Below are positions 44,144 through 54,776 of a stretch of 64,000 bases of DNA, piece by piece (positions within the stretch are counted from its first letter, which is position 1; each line of letters begins with the position of its first letter). Under the pieces are notes generated by a model. It did not search any database. It was not told the DNA's origin and saw nothing but the letters and a program-made list of their open reading frames with translations. The stretch is from Excoecaria cochinchinensis. Taxonomy: Eukaryota; Streptophyta; Magnoliopsida; Malpighiales; Euphorbiaceae. The position numbers were made by a program, and so were the translations under genes. The stretch lies in NCBI GenBank assembly GCA_947683425.1, contig CANTUQ010000112.1, positions 12,477,501-12,541,500 of the forward strand, written 5' to 3'.

Positions 44144-45755
44144 TTGGAATTTTTGATCTCTCTTGGAACAAAGTTGCACATTTAGATTTGGCAATACATG
44201 CCATTTACTATACATCCGAAATAATAATCTAGTAAGATTTTCAATCAAGCTCAAATTCAAAAAGGCTACTTATAGTATCCAATTACCCTTTAAGTTCTAA
44301 TGTCTAACTTTATAGGTTAAAATTTCATATATAGTAAATCTGAATTATTTGATATTAAGTTCTCAAACTTATAAGGGAAATTAAATTGGTATGATTCATT
44401 AAGTCTCAACTTAATAATCATACAATCATAGAATATTGTGAGGCAAATAAACACATTTATCATAAAGTTAAAAATCATCACAAATATATATAATAAATGT
44501 CACATACATTTATTCAAAAAAAACCTAATAATTCAATGTTTAGACACTAATGTCTAAAATAAGAAACATAAATCCTTTCTAAGAATGCTAGCTAAAATTG
44601 ACACTTATGTTAACTATGCTAGAAGTCTAGATTTTTCACAAAATCTTTCTTGTTATAGGAATCGTTTATTTGAGCATGTTAACCAACTCATAAGTTCATT
44701 TATTAAGTCACGGACGATGCACTTTACGTTTACTTCTCAATACCATTACAAATTTAGTGTTGCTTCTCAACACACCCCTCTTATTGGACAAAAAATGCAA
44801 AATAGATTTTCTATAAAATCTATCTTCTGTGAACTAGCTACTTTTCGTTAAATCCATCAGTTCTTTATGGTTTTTGAAGGAATCACTCATTACATTCAAT
44901 AAGACTTTATCATCCATTCTCATACTCAGACCAAAAATCCAAATGCACTATTGCATTTGTTCTTATATACGTACTATACGATGCACTATTACATCAATAT
45001 CATCACCTTGAACCTTCTTTTGTATTCTTAGATTGCTTACTGATTGCACTCTTACATTTCTCAAAGCAATCCTATGCGCTTGCATTTCTCAAAGTAATCC
45101 CATGCAGAGTTTTAGAAAAATGGGTATCTTTATTATCATTTATGCAATATATTACAAAATTTTTAAGTGGTTAATACACTCATGTATAAACACATATGAT
45201 TGAAAGACATTTCAATCAATACGTAAGGACAAAACCTCAAAACAGTTTTCAAAATATTTTTAAAAAATATCTGGAGTCAGAAAACATATTTTCTATAATT
45301 TTTTAATATTTTATTTTGACAAAAAATAAAAAAAAAATTTGGCCACTTAAAATATATAAAAATAACCAAAAATTATAAAAAATATGAAATTTTGATCTCT
45401 AAAAAATTGAAGTTGAATTGGTGATCGAAGGCAGCCTCACTCTTCCCACGTGCCGGTGAGCCCTTAATATGAAAAATTGATCTGTAAAAAATTGACGTTG
45501 AATTGGTGGTCGAAGGCAGCCTCAGACTCCCCACGTGCCGATGAGCCCTTTATTTATTTATTTTTCTACCACATGTTGCAATACCATTGGCCCATGTGCC
45601 ACCACGTCAGACCTCTGTAATGACACGTGTTAAGTGATGGTTGGTCCATTTGGTGTCCACATGCCATCTAATTGGCATGTCATTGCCACCTGGTATGACC
45701 ACTATCATCCACATGGCACTATCCTATTCGGCCACGTGTCAATAATGACACATCA
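44144..45755 (-). other. AT-rich segment upstream of E3 gag
   Basis: No gene seen. It is probably the E3 leader. It includes a diverged duplication of about 80-90 bp (GTCGAAGGCAGCCTCA...CCCACGTGCC near 45425-45460 and 45505-45540) and a cluster of ACGTG words. The part from 44290 to 45400 shows nothing recognisable. Confidence 0.5.
45440..45745. promoter_or_regulatory. ACGTG / G-box cluster
   Basis: CCCACGTGCC twice (about 45448 and 45529), CCACGTCA (45603), ACACGTGTTA (about 45624) and GCCACGTGTCA (about 45731) within 300 bp. CACGTG is the core of plant G-box and ABRE-type sites. Density alone supports a regulatory role. Confidence 0.4.
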
Positions 45756-46587
45756 TTATTTGTAACACCCCTTATATACAAGCTATAACATTCAAACATG
45801 TTTTTGGTTCTAGCTATGGATGCCACACATACTGTACTATTACTTTTCAAATATTTCTTAATACATATAAATTTGCCAATAAGCCAGATTTAAATCACAT
45901 ACATACTTATATTTACATATTTATATCATTTGATCATATATTTACATTACATAAATATTTACATTTAAATTTACATACTGGTTTCCTCATATACAAAAAT
46001 TACATTTACATGCCATAAAATTATCTACAAAAAGTTAATCCCAAAAGGCATTGCTCCTAACTTGTGTTGGCTTGAGACTTTGCGGGGTGTCCTTAAAACT
46101 GCGCTTAAAATCTTGTACCTATACGGATTAAAAACCTGTGCTAAGCATAAAGCTTAGTGGGGAACTATTGTTATATAGACAACTTCTCACATAAGTTGTC
46201 CAATACATTCACATGCATATACTCATAAATTCAATCATTTACTTTCTAGAAATAAAATTAATTAAATAAATACATTGATTCGTTTCTTATATTAATCATG
46301 GTTATGTTATTCTAACCATTTACATCTATATTCACTCCCATTTGCATCATCATACTTTTATACATATATGTACTCTACATACCTATGTTTAAAAGCAAAC
46401 ATTTAAATCCATATGGCTATACATTTATATTTTTGCTATCATATAATGTAAGAAAGTCATCTTAAACAAATGCTATAACATGTATTACCAGAAATTCATA
46501 TACTATAATCTTATAAACTTTTCTTTTGACATATTCATGTGCTCATATATTCTTCATCTTTACAATGTAACTATTCTTTGCCCGTGC

Positions 46588-46790
46588 AACATCTATAGAT
46601 GTGGATAATGAGAAAACTATGGATACCCCTTTGGATATCAACTATAGATATTGTATATTCAGTATCGGTACTATAGAGACAATATCGTCTCAACTATGGA
46701 CACCTAATGGTGTCGAGACTATAGACACATTAAACGTGTCAAACTATGATAGCTGCAACTTTATCCCTATAGGCATGCCTCAACTCAGAC
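46588..46790. repeat. Mini-hairpin array in S5
   Basis: Successive short inverted repeats separated by AACTATAG/AACTATGG spacers: ACATCTATAGATGT, GATACCCCTTTGGATATC, GACACCTAATGGTGTC, GACACATTAAACGTGTC. Arms are 4-6 bp and loops vary. Confidence 0.75.
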
Positions 46791-47407
46791 ACTTTGCAGG
46801 CTATGATATATGTTATACCTCTTTTAATTCTTTATAATATCCTTATATATATTTAACACATATGCTGTTCGGATTATAGGTAAAATGTGCTTATGTAAGA
46901 AAATGCATCTCTACAACGCCATATTTCAGATATAACTTATTCATTACTATCCAACCATAAATTCTTTATTCATATAATCATAACATATAACTCTACACAT
47001 TGACATATGTATATGCTTTATAGTCTCTTACAATGCCAACAATTAAACTACTATATTTATACAACATGTATACTTCATTATTTTCATGGATTACTTTATC
47101 ATAGTATATCCATATAGGTATGGCAATAACATAACAACCATATTTTCATCTTACTATTACATATTTCATAAAATGCTATAATTTATACATTTATAAACAT
47201 ATATCACATCACCATTTTCATATATTTCATTATTTTTCAATTACTAATAATGCAACAATTACTTTATTTATACCTCATGTGCATATTTATGTACATATGT
47301 GTGTGTGTGATATGATTAAACAAGTACTAATTAAGTTTCAGGAATTCTCGGTGAAATATGAACTCAAAACAACATGAAAAACTCGTGATTAAAAAGTGGA
47401 AACTGGA

Positions 47408-47752
47408 GGTTACACGACGGGCATGATTCCCTAACCACTGTGTAAAATGACTACATTTTGGTTCTATCAAGGTAGAACCTATTTACTCGTTGGGCAGAGC
47501 TTTTTACATGGTAGGCAGACTTACCCACATAGTGGGAAAAAATGGTTACATGGCGGGCAGAAATTCTTGACCGCTATGTAAACTAAATGACATGCAAAAA
47601 TCAAATTCCAAATTGCATTTACACAGCGGGCAGAAAATCTACAAGGCGGGTAAAAATTCCTGACCGCTGTGTAAAATGTATTTTAGGCAATTTTTAGTAG
47701 TCCATTCACCGTTTATATGGTGGACAGGATTTTTTGACCGCTGTGTAGCCCT
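47408..47752. repeat. CCGCTGTGTA / TACACAGCGG array in S5
   Basis: About ten loosely spaced copies of TTACATGGCGGGCAGAA-like and TTGACCGCTGTGTAAA words in alternating orientation, every 25-45 bp, able to pair as TACACAGCGG with CCGCTGTGTA. Confidence 0.78.
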
Positions 47753-48950
47753 GTTGAATTGCTTAATAAAACAGGGTTCAATAGAGTAGCTTCCATGGAT
47801 CTCTTTGTTCGGTCCTTTTCACATATTAAACAACATTTTAACCCAAATTTTCTGTTAACATTTGTTCATTTATGTCTTAATTGACACAAAAATCACATCA
47901 TTTGGATCTATATTCACTGAGTTAAGCTCTATAGGATAGTAATAGGTCCTTTACGCAACAAAATTTCATTTCCTACTTTTATCTTTAAATTTGATGATCT
48001 TAGAGCCATAATTAAATCAAGGTTCTTTCTTAACATAAATAGACCTATGTCTTAAGAAGATCCTTCAATTGGAATTTCTCCATTTGGAGATCTATAACTC
48101 AAATTATGGAAATGAGTCCTATGGGTGCATTTGACAGATTTTTTACTATTATCACTTTGAATTCTTCTCTCTTTCAATCATGCACAGAAATCTCAACCTC
48201 ATCTATTTGAATCCATTTATAATCCATTTAAGTATATATCACCCTTATACATGTTATTACACACATAAACACATAGGAAGAAAAGTTCCCATACCTGTTT
48301 GTGCACTTTACTTCCTCTTTATTTGTTAACCTCTTTCTCCTTCCCTTTCTTGCTGCTAGTTCCTCCTTTTTTCAACACCAGAGATTCATATTAATACTAT
48401 ATTTCATCATACAATTTTCTAGCATCAAACATTCATAAAACGAAAAGGAGAAAGAAATAAAGTAAAGAAATTCATTTCCTACCTTTCACTTCACACAAAA
48501 TGCTGTAAACTATACTTTCTCCTCAAGAACTATCACACATACAGTTTGGTGAAGAAGAGTTGGCATGGGGATGGAGATGAGATTTTTGGAACTTCTATCC
48601 CTTTTTCCAACCAACTTCCATGTTTAAATACCCCTTACTTTCATATTTCTAGAATAGAAATGTGTTGTAATGTGATTGGTCAACTTTTCAAATTACATAG
48701 CCAATCCTTCCTTTACTATATATTCATACTTTAACCTCTAATTTAATTTAAACTTATAATAACTGTTTTTAATGCACTTTAGTCACATTTTAAATAAATT
48801 ACCATATTGCCGATACTTTTCGAATCTTTTTGACTAATGACAGTCACATCTTTTCGACACAACCATCACTAAATCAAGCATATCCAGACACCATCTAACC
48901 CTAATCACACCTTAATGTGACTAGGGTGGATTTTGGATCTTTACATTATT

Positions 48951-49342
48951 GAAATGTATCTTCGCGCATGTGTAGGCCACTGCCCATGCGCACGCTCCCT
49001 ATGTATAGTGACGCATGCATGCCATGCACCACCTTCCCGGTGGAATATGGTGTTTTCATTTCGGTATGTAGGGGATTTTCATGGTCTATGATTCTAATGG
49101 TGAGGTCAAAAATATCAAAAATCCAACTTTTAGTTTAACATTTTTTAACACTCATGTTCTTCCCCTCAAAACGCAGTGTACATATACACAATTTTGAAAT
49201 GAAATATATACACATATACGTTATAAACACTTAATTTTTTTTTATAGTGTTTTATACAACCTATTTTATAAATCTACTAATTTTACATATAAAATTTTAG
49301 ATCTTCTAAAGCCACATGCTAGGACACAAAAATAAAGTTTTT
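48951..49342 (-). other. E3 leader, part next to the primer site
   Basis: AT-rich sequence between S5 and the candidate copia PBS with no ORF; CATGCATGCCATGCA-like words near 49013-49025. Assigned to E3 only by position. Confidence 0.45.
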
Positions 49343-49350
49343 GATACCAA
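49343..49350 (-). other. Candidate E3 primer binding site (tRNA-iMet)
   Basis: Minus strand TTGGTATCA right after an LTR-like end CCCCTCA. Copia elements use initiator tRNA-Met with TGGTATCAGAGC; only the first eight bases match here. Confidence 0.45.
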
Positions 49351-49751
49351 TGAGGGGAAAGTAATGATAAAAATACACCATATTGTATTTATCTCTTATA
49401 GCGTAGAGCTATTGCAAAAGCGATTACAATGATCCATTTTGTGTTACTGGTCGGGCTTTTTTCCATTGCGGGGTAACAATAATTTTCTACGGTCTAAAAG
49501 CCCCTTGAATATTTTTTTTAGAGTGTTTCACTTTTCTTATGTATGTCTAATTTGACTTTTTATTATCTATTTATAATATTCATAAAATATAGATAAATTT
49601 ACAATATAATTAAAATATTTTTTGAGATAGAATTAGATAATTTTTATTAAATAAAGATACTTAATTTTTTGATATGCAATTCTATCTATATCCAGAGTTA
49701 TGGGCATATTCAAACTCAATTGGAAGTTAAATTTGAAAACTCAATTTCAAA
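49351..49751 (-). repeat. Candidate partial 5' LTR of E3
   Basis: About 400 bp that, on the minus strand, ends CTTTCCCCTCA beside the PBS candidate. It is cut on the right by the CACTA-1 terminus. No second copy is in the window, so the LTR call cannot be confirmed here. Confidence 0.4.
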
Positions 49752-49985
49752 CACTATAAGGAAAAAAGGATTTCCTGACAAAAAATAAGGAATTTTCGTT
49801 GGGAAACCAAATTGCCGACGGAAATTTATTCCGTCGGCATATTAATTGTAGGCAAAATTCCCGATGGAAATATTTTCGTCGGAAATTTTGTCGACAAAAA
49901 TTCAATTTTCGTTGTTAAAATTCCTGATAAAAATTGAATTTCCGTCGATAAAAGTCCCGACGAAAATTGAATTTTCGTCGGTATT
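49752..49985. repeat. CACTA-1 terminus and subterminal repeats
   Basis: Terminal CACTATAAGG, then repeated CCGACGGAAAT / ATTTTCGTCGG words in both orientations, for example the palindrome GACGAAAATTGAATTTTCGT near 49955-49980. Such repeats are where TNPA-type proteins bind in En/Spm. Confidence 0.8.
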
Positions 49986-50195
49986 TATATAAAAAATTTT
50001 AAATTAATTTTTCAATTATTTATTACATCCTATAAATTTAACCTGTAATATTAATTTCAGAATAATGAAAAAATTAAAATAATATCTAAATTTTAATATC
50101 CGAAAATAATTTAATATAATAATTGTACTAATCATGAAATTAATAACTATTTAACGAGGTCATAATAGTTATATATGTCTGTTACAAAATCCTAA

Positions 50196-50285
50196 CTAAG
50201 CTGATAGTGGCGGCGTCGGCGGCTGACGTGAACGATCAGACTGCTGCGATGACAACGCGACCATACCCTTCAAATTAGCCATCTC
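50196..50285 (-). pseudogene. CACTA-1 TNPA-type gene, last exon fragment
   Basis: Minus-strand reading MANLKGMVALSSQQSDRS, then a Pro-rich tail and stop. It matches the C-terminus of the CACTA-2 protein (APQSDRSPPPPPP). It is separated from the rest of the exon (52734 onward) by the Tat LTR, and about 30-40 codons are missing at the join relative to CACTA-2. Confidence 0.78.
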
Positions 50286-52733
50286 TGTAGACACCGGATC
50301 CTAAGTCAGCCTAAATCGAAGTTACCCAATGATGATAATTGCCTTCACAGGCTAAAAAGGTTAAAAGTGATGATTTTCTCGTCAAATTTGCATTTTAGAG
50401 TGAAAAATTAAAAAATATTAAAAAATATTTTAAAAATTAATTTTGAAAAATGGGGGCTTAAAATTATAGTGTTTTTAGTCAATTTAAGATATATATAAAA
50501 AAAAAAGTCAGATCGCGAGTGTCGGGCGCAGCGGCGCGCTGGCGCCCAGCTCGCGGGGGCCCAGGCGCCCAAAGTGCTGGGCGCGAAGGGGCGACGCGCA
50601 GCGTCGCCAATGCTGCGCGTCGCTAAAAGTGCGCGCACAGCATTGCGCGCACTACCTGCCGCATCGTGCGCGGTTTTCGGGCCTCCGCGCAGCGTCGCTG
50701 CGTGCGACGCCCGTCGCTATTCCCCCTGGCGTCGCTAAAGGGTCTGAATATGCCCCTTTTCCGATTTTTTCACCATTTTTCCGATTTATTTCACCCAAAT
50801 CAAGTTTTTTTAGTCCAAATTAAATTGTAAAATATTCTTTTAGATAACTAATCAATAAAACTTGATTTTATCCCCAAAAATAAAGGAATTTGTATTAAAA
50901 TAAAATTCTTTTTCTTAATTGAATTAGGACAACTTTTTCCTCCAACCTATATATTTTTAATGATAGAAAAATTAAGGGGGAGCCTCCATAATAATTTTTT
51001 TACATCTGAATTTTTCAGCTTCTCTCCTCTTTTGATTTCTTTCTTCAAAGTTTTGAGATTTTGTCCTTGAATTAATAAGGTTTAATTGAGATTGGAAAAT
51101 TAATTTTCAATACTTAATTATTCCAATTGATTCTTTTGTTTGGCTCCAAGAAAATTAATCACTCAATTCAAAATCATTTCTTTTCAATTTCAACCATCCA
51201 AATTAATTTCTTTGTTTCATTCATAAACAAAGATAATTAATTTCATTGCTAAATTATTTTTTCAAGCAATTTTCCGGAAAATCATCACTTTTCCTTCGTC
51301 AAATCCAATACTCTGAGGGTAAATATTTTAGGCTCAATTTCTATTTCATTTTTTATTTATTCATGTATATTTTATTGTTTTGATTGATTTATTTATTGTT
51401 TTCATTTATTTACTTATTGTATTTATTTTATATTGGTTCTATTTAATTGTTTATATATGATTTTATTTTCATTTCATGTGAATATTGATTTCTTTTGATT
51501 CTTAACATGTAAATAATTTATTTTATTTTGATTCATTATTATTTTTAACATGTAAATAATTAATTAACTTAAATTAATCTTTTTGCCATGTAAATAGTTT
51601 GTTTTAATTATGAACACATCAATTAATCATGTCATTGTTTTAATTATTTTTATCATTCTTTTGTTTACTAATTTTTATTATTCTTTTTATCATTCTTACA
51701 TGATTTATTTATTATTATTTGTTTATTTATTCATTTATTATTTTTCACTTTTCATCATTATTTTCATCATGTGTATATTTTCATGTATTAATTAATTAAC
51801 ATGTTTTATTCTATTTTCATCACATCATTTAATCATTTATCATATATAATGCATGTTTCTCATTTATTTTGGTTTGTTAACATTTTGATTCAATTATCAT
51901 TCTTTTCATGTCATCTTATTTTATTTTAATTTGTTATTCATTATTCTGTATGTTTAATTGATTTAATTACTAACATTATTTAATTTGTATTTTGTTTTTT
52001 TTTATGTCTAAACTCATTTTTTGATTGGGCGTTTTTGCGAGCACACGGGGAGGTTCAAAAGGCTCGTTTGAAATATTTATTTTTTTTATTTGTAATATTT
52101 TGTTTATTTGGCTTTTTTTATTTATTTTTGCCATATAATTTTTTTGTAAAATTGTTTATTTAGACCCGCTAGAAAGAAAGTCACTAAACCATTTTTATTA
52201 ACTAACTTGGTATTTTTTCCTAAATAAAAATGGGACCAATGTCTCAATTTTCCTCATCCAAAATCATCACATCAAAATTGCTTCATAATAATATGCATGC
52301 GAGGACCAATGTCCTCACCATTAACGAATATCCCGATTTATGCATGATTTGTATTTTATTTACAATGCGAGTTGTATTCCGCCCTTATTTTTATTGTAAT
52401 ATTTTTACATGTGCTTTATTTTACTTATGCTTTTACCGCTTTTCTTAGATGTATGTTGTGCGCTTTAATTAATTGCATTAAATGTATGTGAAATGGGATG
52501 AAATAATAAATTCAAAACTCAATTATAAACTTAACTAAGGTATGAATAAATGAGAAGTCCCGAACTCACTCTGGTCTTTGGGGCTCAATGAGGCGAGAGG
52601 TTTAGGACTTCCAAGACACCTCTTGAGTCTCACCAAAACACTTAAATTTACAATCCTAGGCTCTAAGGGCTAGAGGCTGAGGCCTCCAAGATCTCTCTGG
52701 CTAGCCCAAGATGGATATGTATGCGCTGTCTTA
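50286..52733 (+). mobile_element. Truncated Tat-type solo LTR in CACTA-1
   Basis: Starts TGTAGACACCGGATCC and follows the E1 LTR layout: AT-rich U3, GC-rich island, then TATGAATAAATG and AGATGGATATGTATGCGC. It stops at GCTGTCTTAGA, about 380 bp before the expected LTR end. No internal sequence and no target duplication remain, because the deletion that removed its 3' end also took part of the CACTA exon. Confidence 0.88.
50508..50735. repeat. GC-rich inverted-repeat island in the solo Tat LTR
   Basis: About 230 bp of GC-rich sequence with foldable words such as GACGCGCAGCGTCGCC and GGCGCGCTGGCGCC, flanked by AT-rich sequence. The sequence is unlike the E1 or E2 islands. Confidence 0.8.
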
Positions 52734-53765
52734 GATGTGGCTGTACTTGAGCTTGAGGAATGCGAGTAATAGGATTTGGCCAAAGAACCTAAGCCAAAGA
52801 TCCGTCTTCACTGGTCTCTACCACCAACCACATCATAATAAATCTGATTCACATCAACTTTATCGAAAGTCTGTGAACGTTGCTAAATTGTCTCTTGCAC
52901 TTGTTCCTGTTTAAAATAAATGTTTTATATTAGTTAACGATTAATAATAACTAATATTAAATATTTATACATTTTAATAATTTTTACATACGTGTAAATG
53001 CCTAGATCGAGAGTTGACGAATGTTTGACCATCATGATTTTTGGTGTGGGTGTATAAAAAGATCTCACCTAGTGTAGGCGGTCTACCCATCGAGGCTTCC
53101 TGCAAACAAATAAAGAATTGTAGTTGATCTATAATTTATTGACTATTCGTACAAGTTTTTATTAAAATTTTGGCAGAGTTTCCCCTAAATTTTAACCATA
53201 CCTCTTGTACACAAAGATAGAAAAGCACTTCAAATTTATTGTTATAATTGCATCTAACGTCCAACAACAATGCAAACTCCTCACACAATTAACATTCCCA
53301 TCCTCCTCTATGGTAATGAGATAAATCTTAAACAGCAATAACATTAATTACGATAATAACAGAAATATTTTGTAATACTTACAAGTTTATCTGCATGTTC
53401 TCGATGGGACATTGATCCTCCAGTATGTAAGCATGAGCTGACTCCCTCAGGTCCTCCCCGTCTATTATTAGAATTTCGCTCTAAAATGGAAAGGGCCTTG
53501 GGCGTCGTCCAATACTGTTTCCAGTGTGCCCATATATCTTCGGTTATGTAACGAGGTTGTACACCATCAGTGTGTAACCCGCACACTAAGCCTCTGTAAC
53601 GTGCTCGAGCACGACTCTCCCATCCAGGATACATGATGTTATCAAACTCCGGCGGCTTTCCTTTCAAAAATGCCTCTTGGTTTTACTTTGCATGCTGCCA
53701 ACCATTTCGATTTGTCTTTTTAAGCTTGGATAAGAGAGATAATACAACTGGATCACTTGCATTCC
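52734..53765 (-). pseudogene. CACTA-1 TNPA-type (plant transposase, Ptta/En/Spm) gene
   Basis: Minus-strand exons matching the CACTA-2 gene: about 53765-53380 (IMYPGWESRARARYRGL, YITEDIWAHWKQYWTTP, ERNSNNRRGGPEGV, HTGGSMSHREHADKL), 53099-52993 (GRPPTLGEIFLYTHTKNHDGQTFVN) and 52920-52734 (RIFGLGSLAKSYYSHSSSSS). It continues after the LTR at 50285. In En/Spm, TNPA-type proteins bind subterminal repeats and assist excision. Exon ends follow AG/GT signals as in CACTA-2. The N-terminal exons were not found and the last exon is disrupted. Confidence 0.82.
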
Positions 53766-54776
53766 AATACAAAAGGTTCAAAGTTCTTCTACGCTAGTTA
53801 ACATCAACTAAATTGTATCTGCTATGCATTTTTGTACCAACATTAATAGTTGGATCAAACCATTCGCACTTAAATAATACACAGCATTCTATTGGCAATG
53901 CAGGGTACTCCAATCCAAGTATGTTAATAATTTGCCCATAATAATCCATCAACTCTCCTTGAATGCAAACCCCACTATTTACCGTTGCCTTGTTATAACC
54001 ATGACTCTGTGTATGAAATTTGTATCCATTAACGAAATATACCGGATACGATTTAACATATCGCAAAGGTCCTTTTGCAAGATCCAATATAATTTGTTCT
54101 CAATTGAATTTGTTGATGCCTACATATTCAAATATTCTAACGTCATTTAGATGAATATTTCATAATTGTATAAATAAATTTGTATATTGGAAGTCACAAC
54201 TTATATATGTCTTAAACCAATGATGAAAGTGCTTTCCGACTTCCTTGTTCACCTCATTTTGATTTTTTTCAGGTATTAGCTCCCGTACCCATTCCTGAAA
54301 TAATCTATAATGACCATATACAACGTTTTATTACACCCTTCACATAGTAAATCAAATTAGCATTTTTTTGTATCTATTAAACTTACCGCACAAAAGGCTG
54401 AACTTTTTCGCAATTCAATAAAATATAACTATAGGCAGCTATTAATTCTTCATATGTTAGCATTCTCCTTGTTGAATGGCCATATAAACGCCCAGGATAC
54501 GTAAATATGGATAAGTTTTCGTCCTAATTACTTCTTTACCCGCCATCATCATTACGGGGTATTTTTCGCTGTCTTGTGTGTACATGTGGCTCAAAATAAT
54601 GCGAACAAAATGTACTTACTTCCTCGACCAAATACGCATTACATATTGAACCTTCAACTGTAGCATTATTTTTTACATTTTTTTTTCAAGTGAAACAAAT
54701 ACCTACATGATATTTTTGATTGACATTAATTACCATAACAAATTATATTAAAATTGCAATTGCTTATCATAGATAG
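53766..54776 (-). pseudogene. CACTA-1 transposase C-terminal exons (DUF4218/DUF4216-like)
   Basis: Minus-strand pieces: 54690-54385 (VEGSICNAYLVEEVSTFCSHYF, LYGHSTRRMLTYEELIAAYSYIL), about 54300-54190 (WVRELIPEKNQNEVNKEV) and 54087-53794 (GYKFHTQSHGYNKATVNSGV, YYGQIINILGLEY, CCVLFKCEWFDP). These match the tail domains that follow the TNP2 domain in plant CACTA transposases. A stop near 54540 and uncertain splice sites mark it as broken. Confidence 0.78.

Larger units (their letters stand above)
45761..48945 (-). mobile_element. S5: solo LTR with target duplication TTATT
   Basis: Left end TGTAACACCCC, right end TCTTTACA; flanks TTATT at 45756-45760 and 48946-48950 match perfectly. 3185 bp without gag or pol. 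In minus orientation it runs TGTAAAGATCC...GGGGTGTTACA, and that end is usual for Tekay/Del-type gypsy LTRs. It most likely arose by LTR-LTR recombination. Two internal hairpin arrays are listed separately. Orientation is inferred from the terminal motif only. Confidence 0.82.
31645..49751 (-). mobile_element. E3: decayed Ty1/copia retrotransposon, host of E4 and S5
   Basis: Minus-strand copia in the order gag, protease, integrase, RT, RNase H, reading from right to left. Its pieces are 31645-35217, 43843-45760 and 48946-49751, separated by E4 and the solo LTR S5. The 3' end is cut inside RNase H by the E2 LTR, so the 3' LTR is not next to it. A candidate tRNA-iMet primer site lies at 49343-49350, which makes the leader about 2 kb long without the insertions. 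That long leader is the weakest part of this reconstruction. Confidence 0.75.

Noticed and set aside
50629..50823. ORF in the GC island of the solo Tat LTR
   Set aside because: Low-complexity translation of inverted repeats, not shared with other LTRs.
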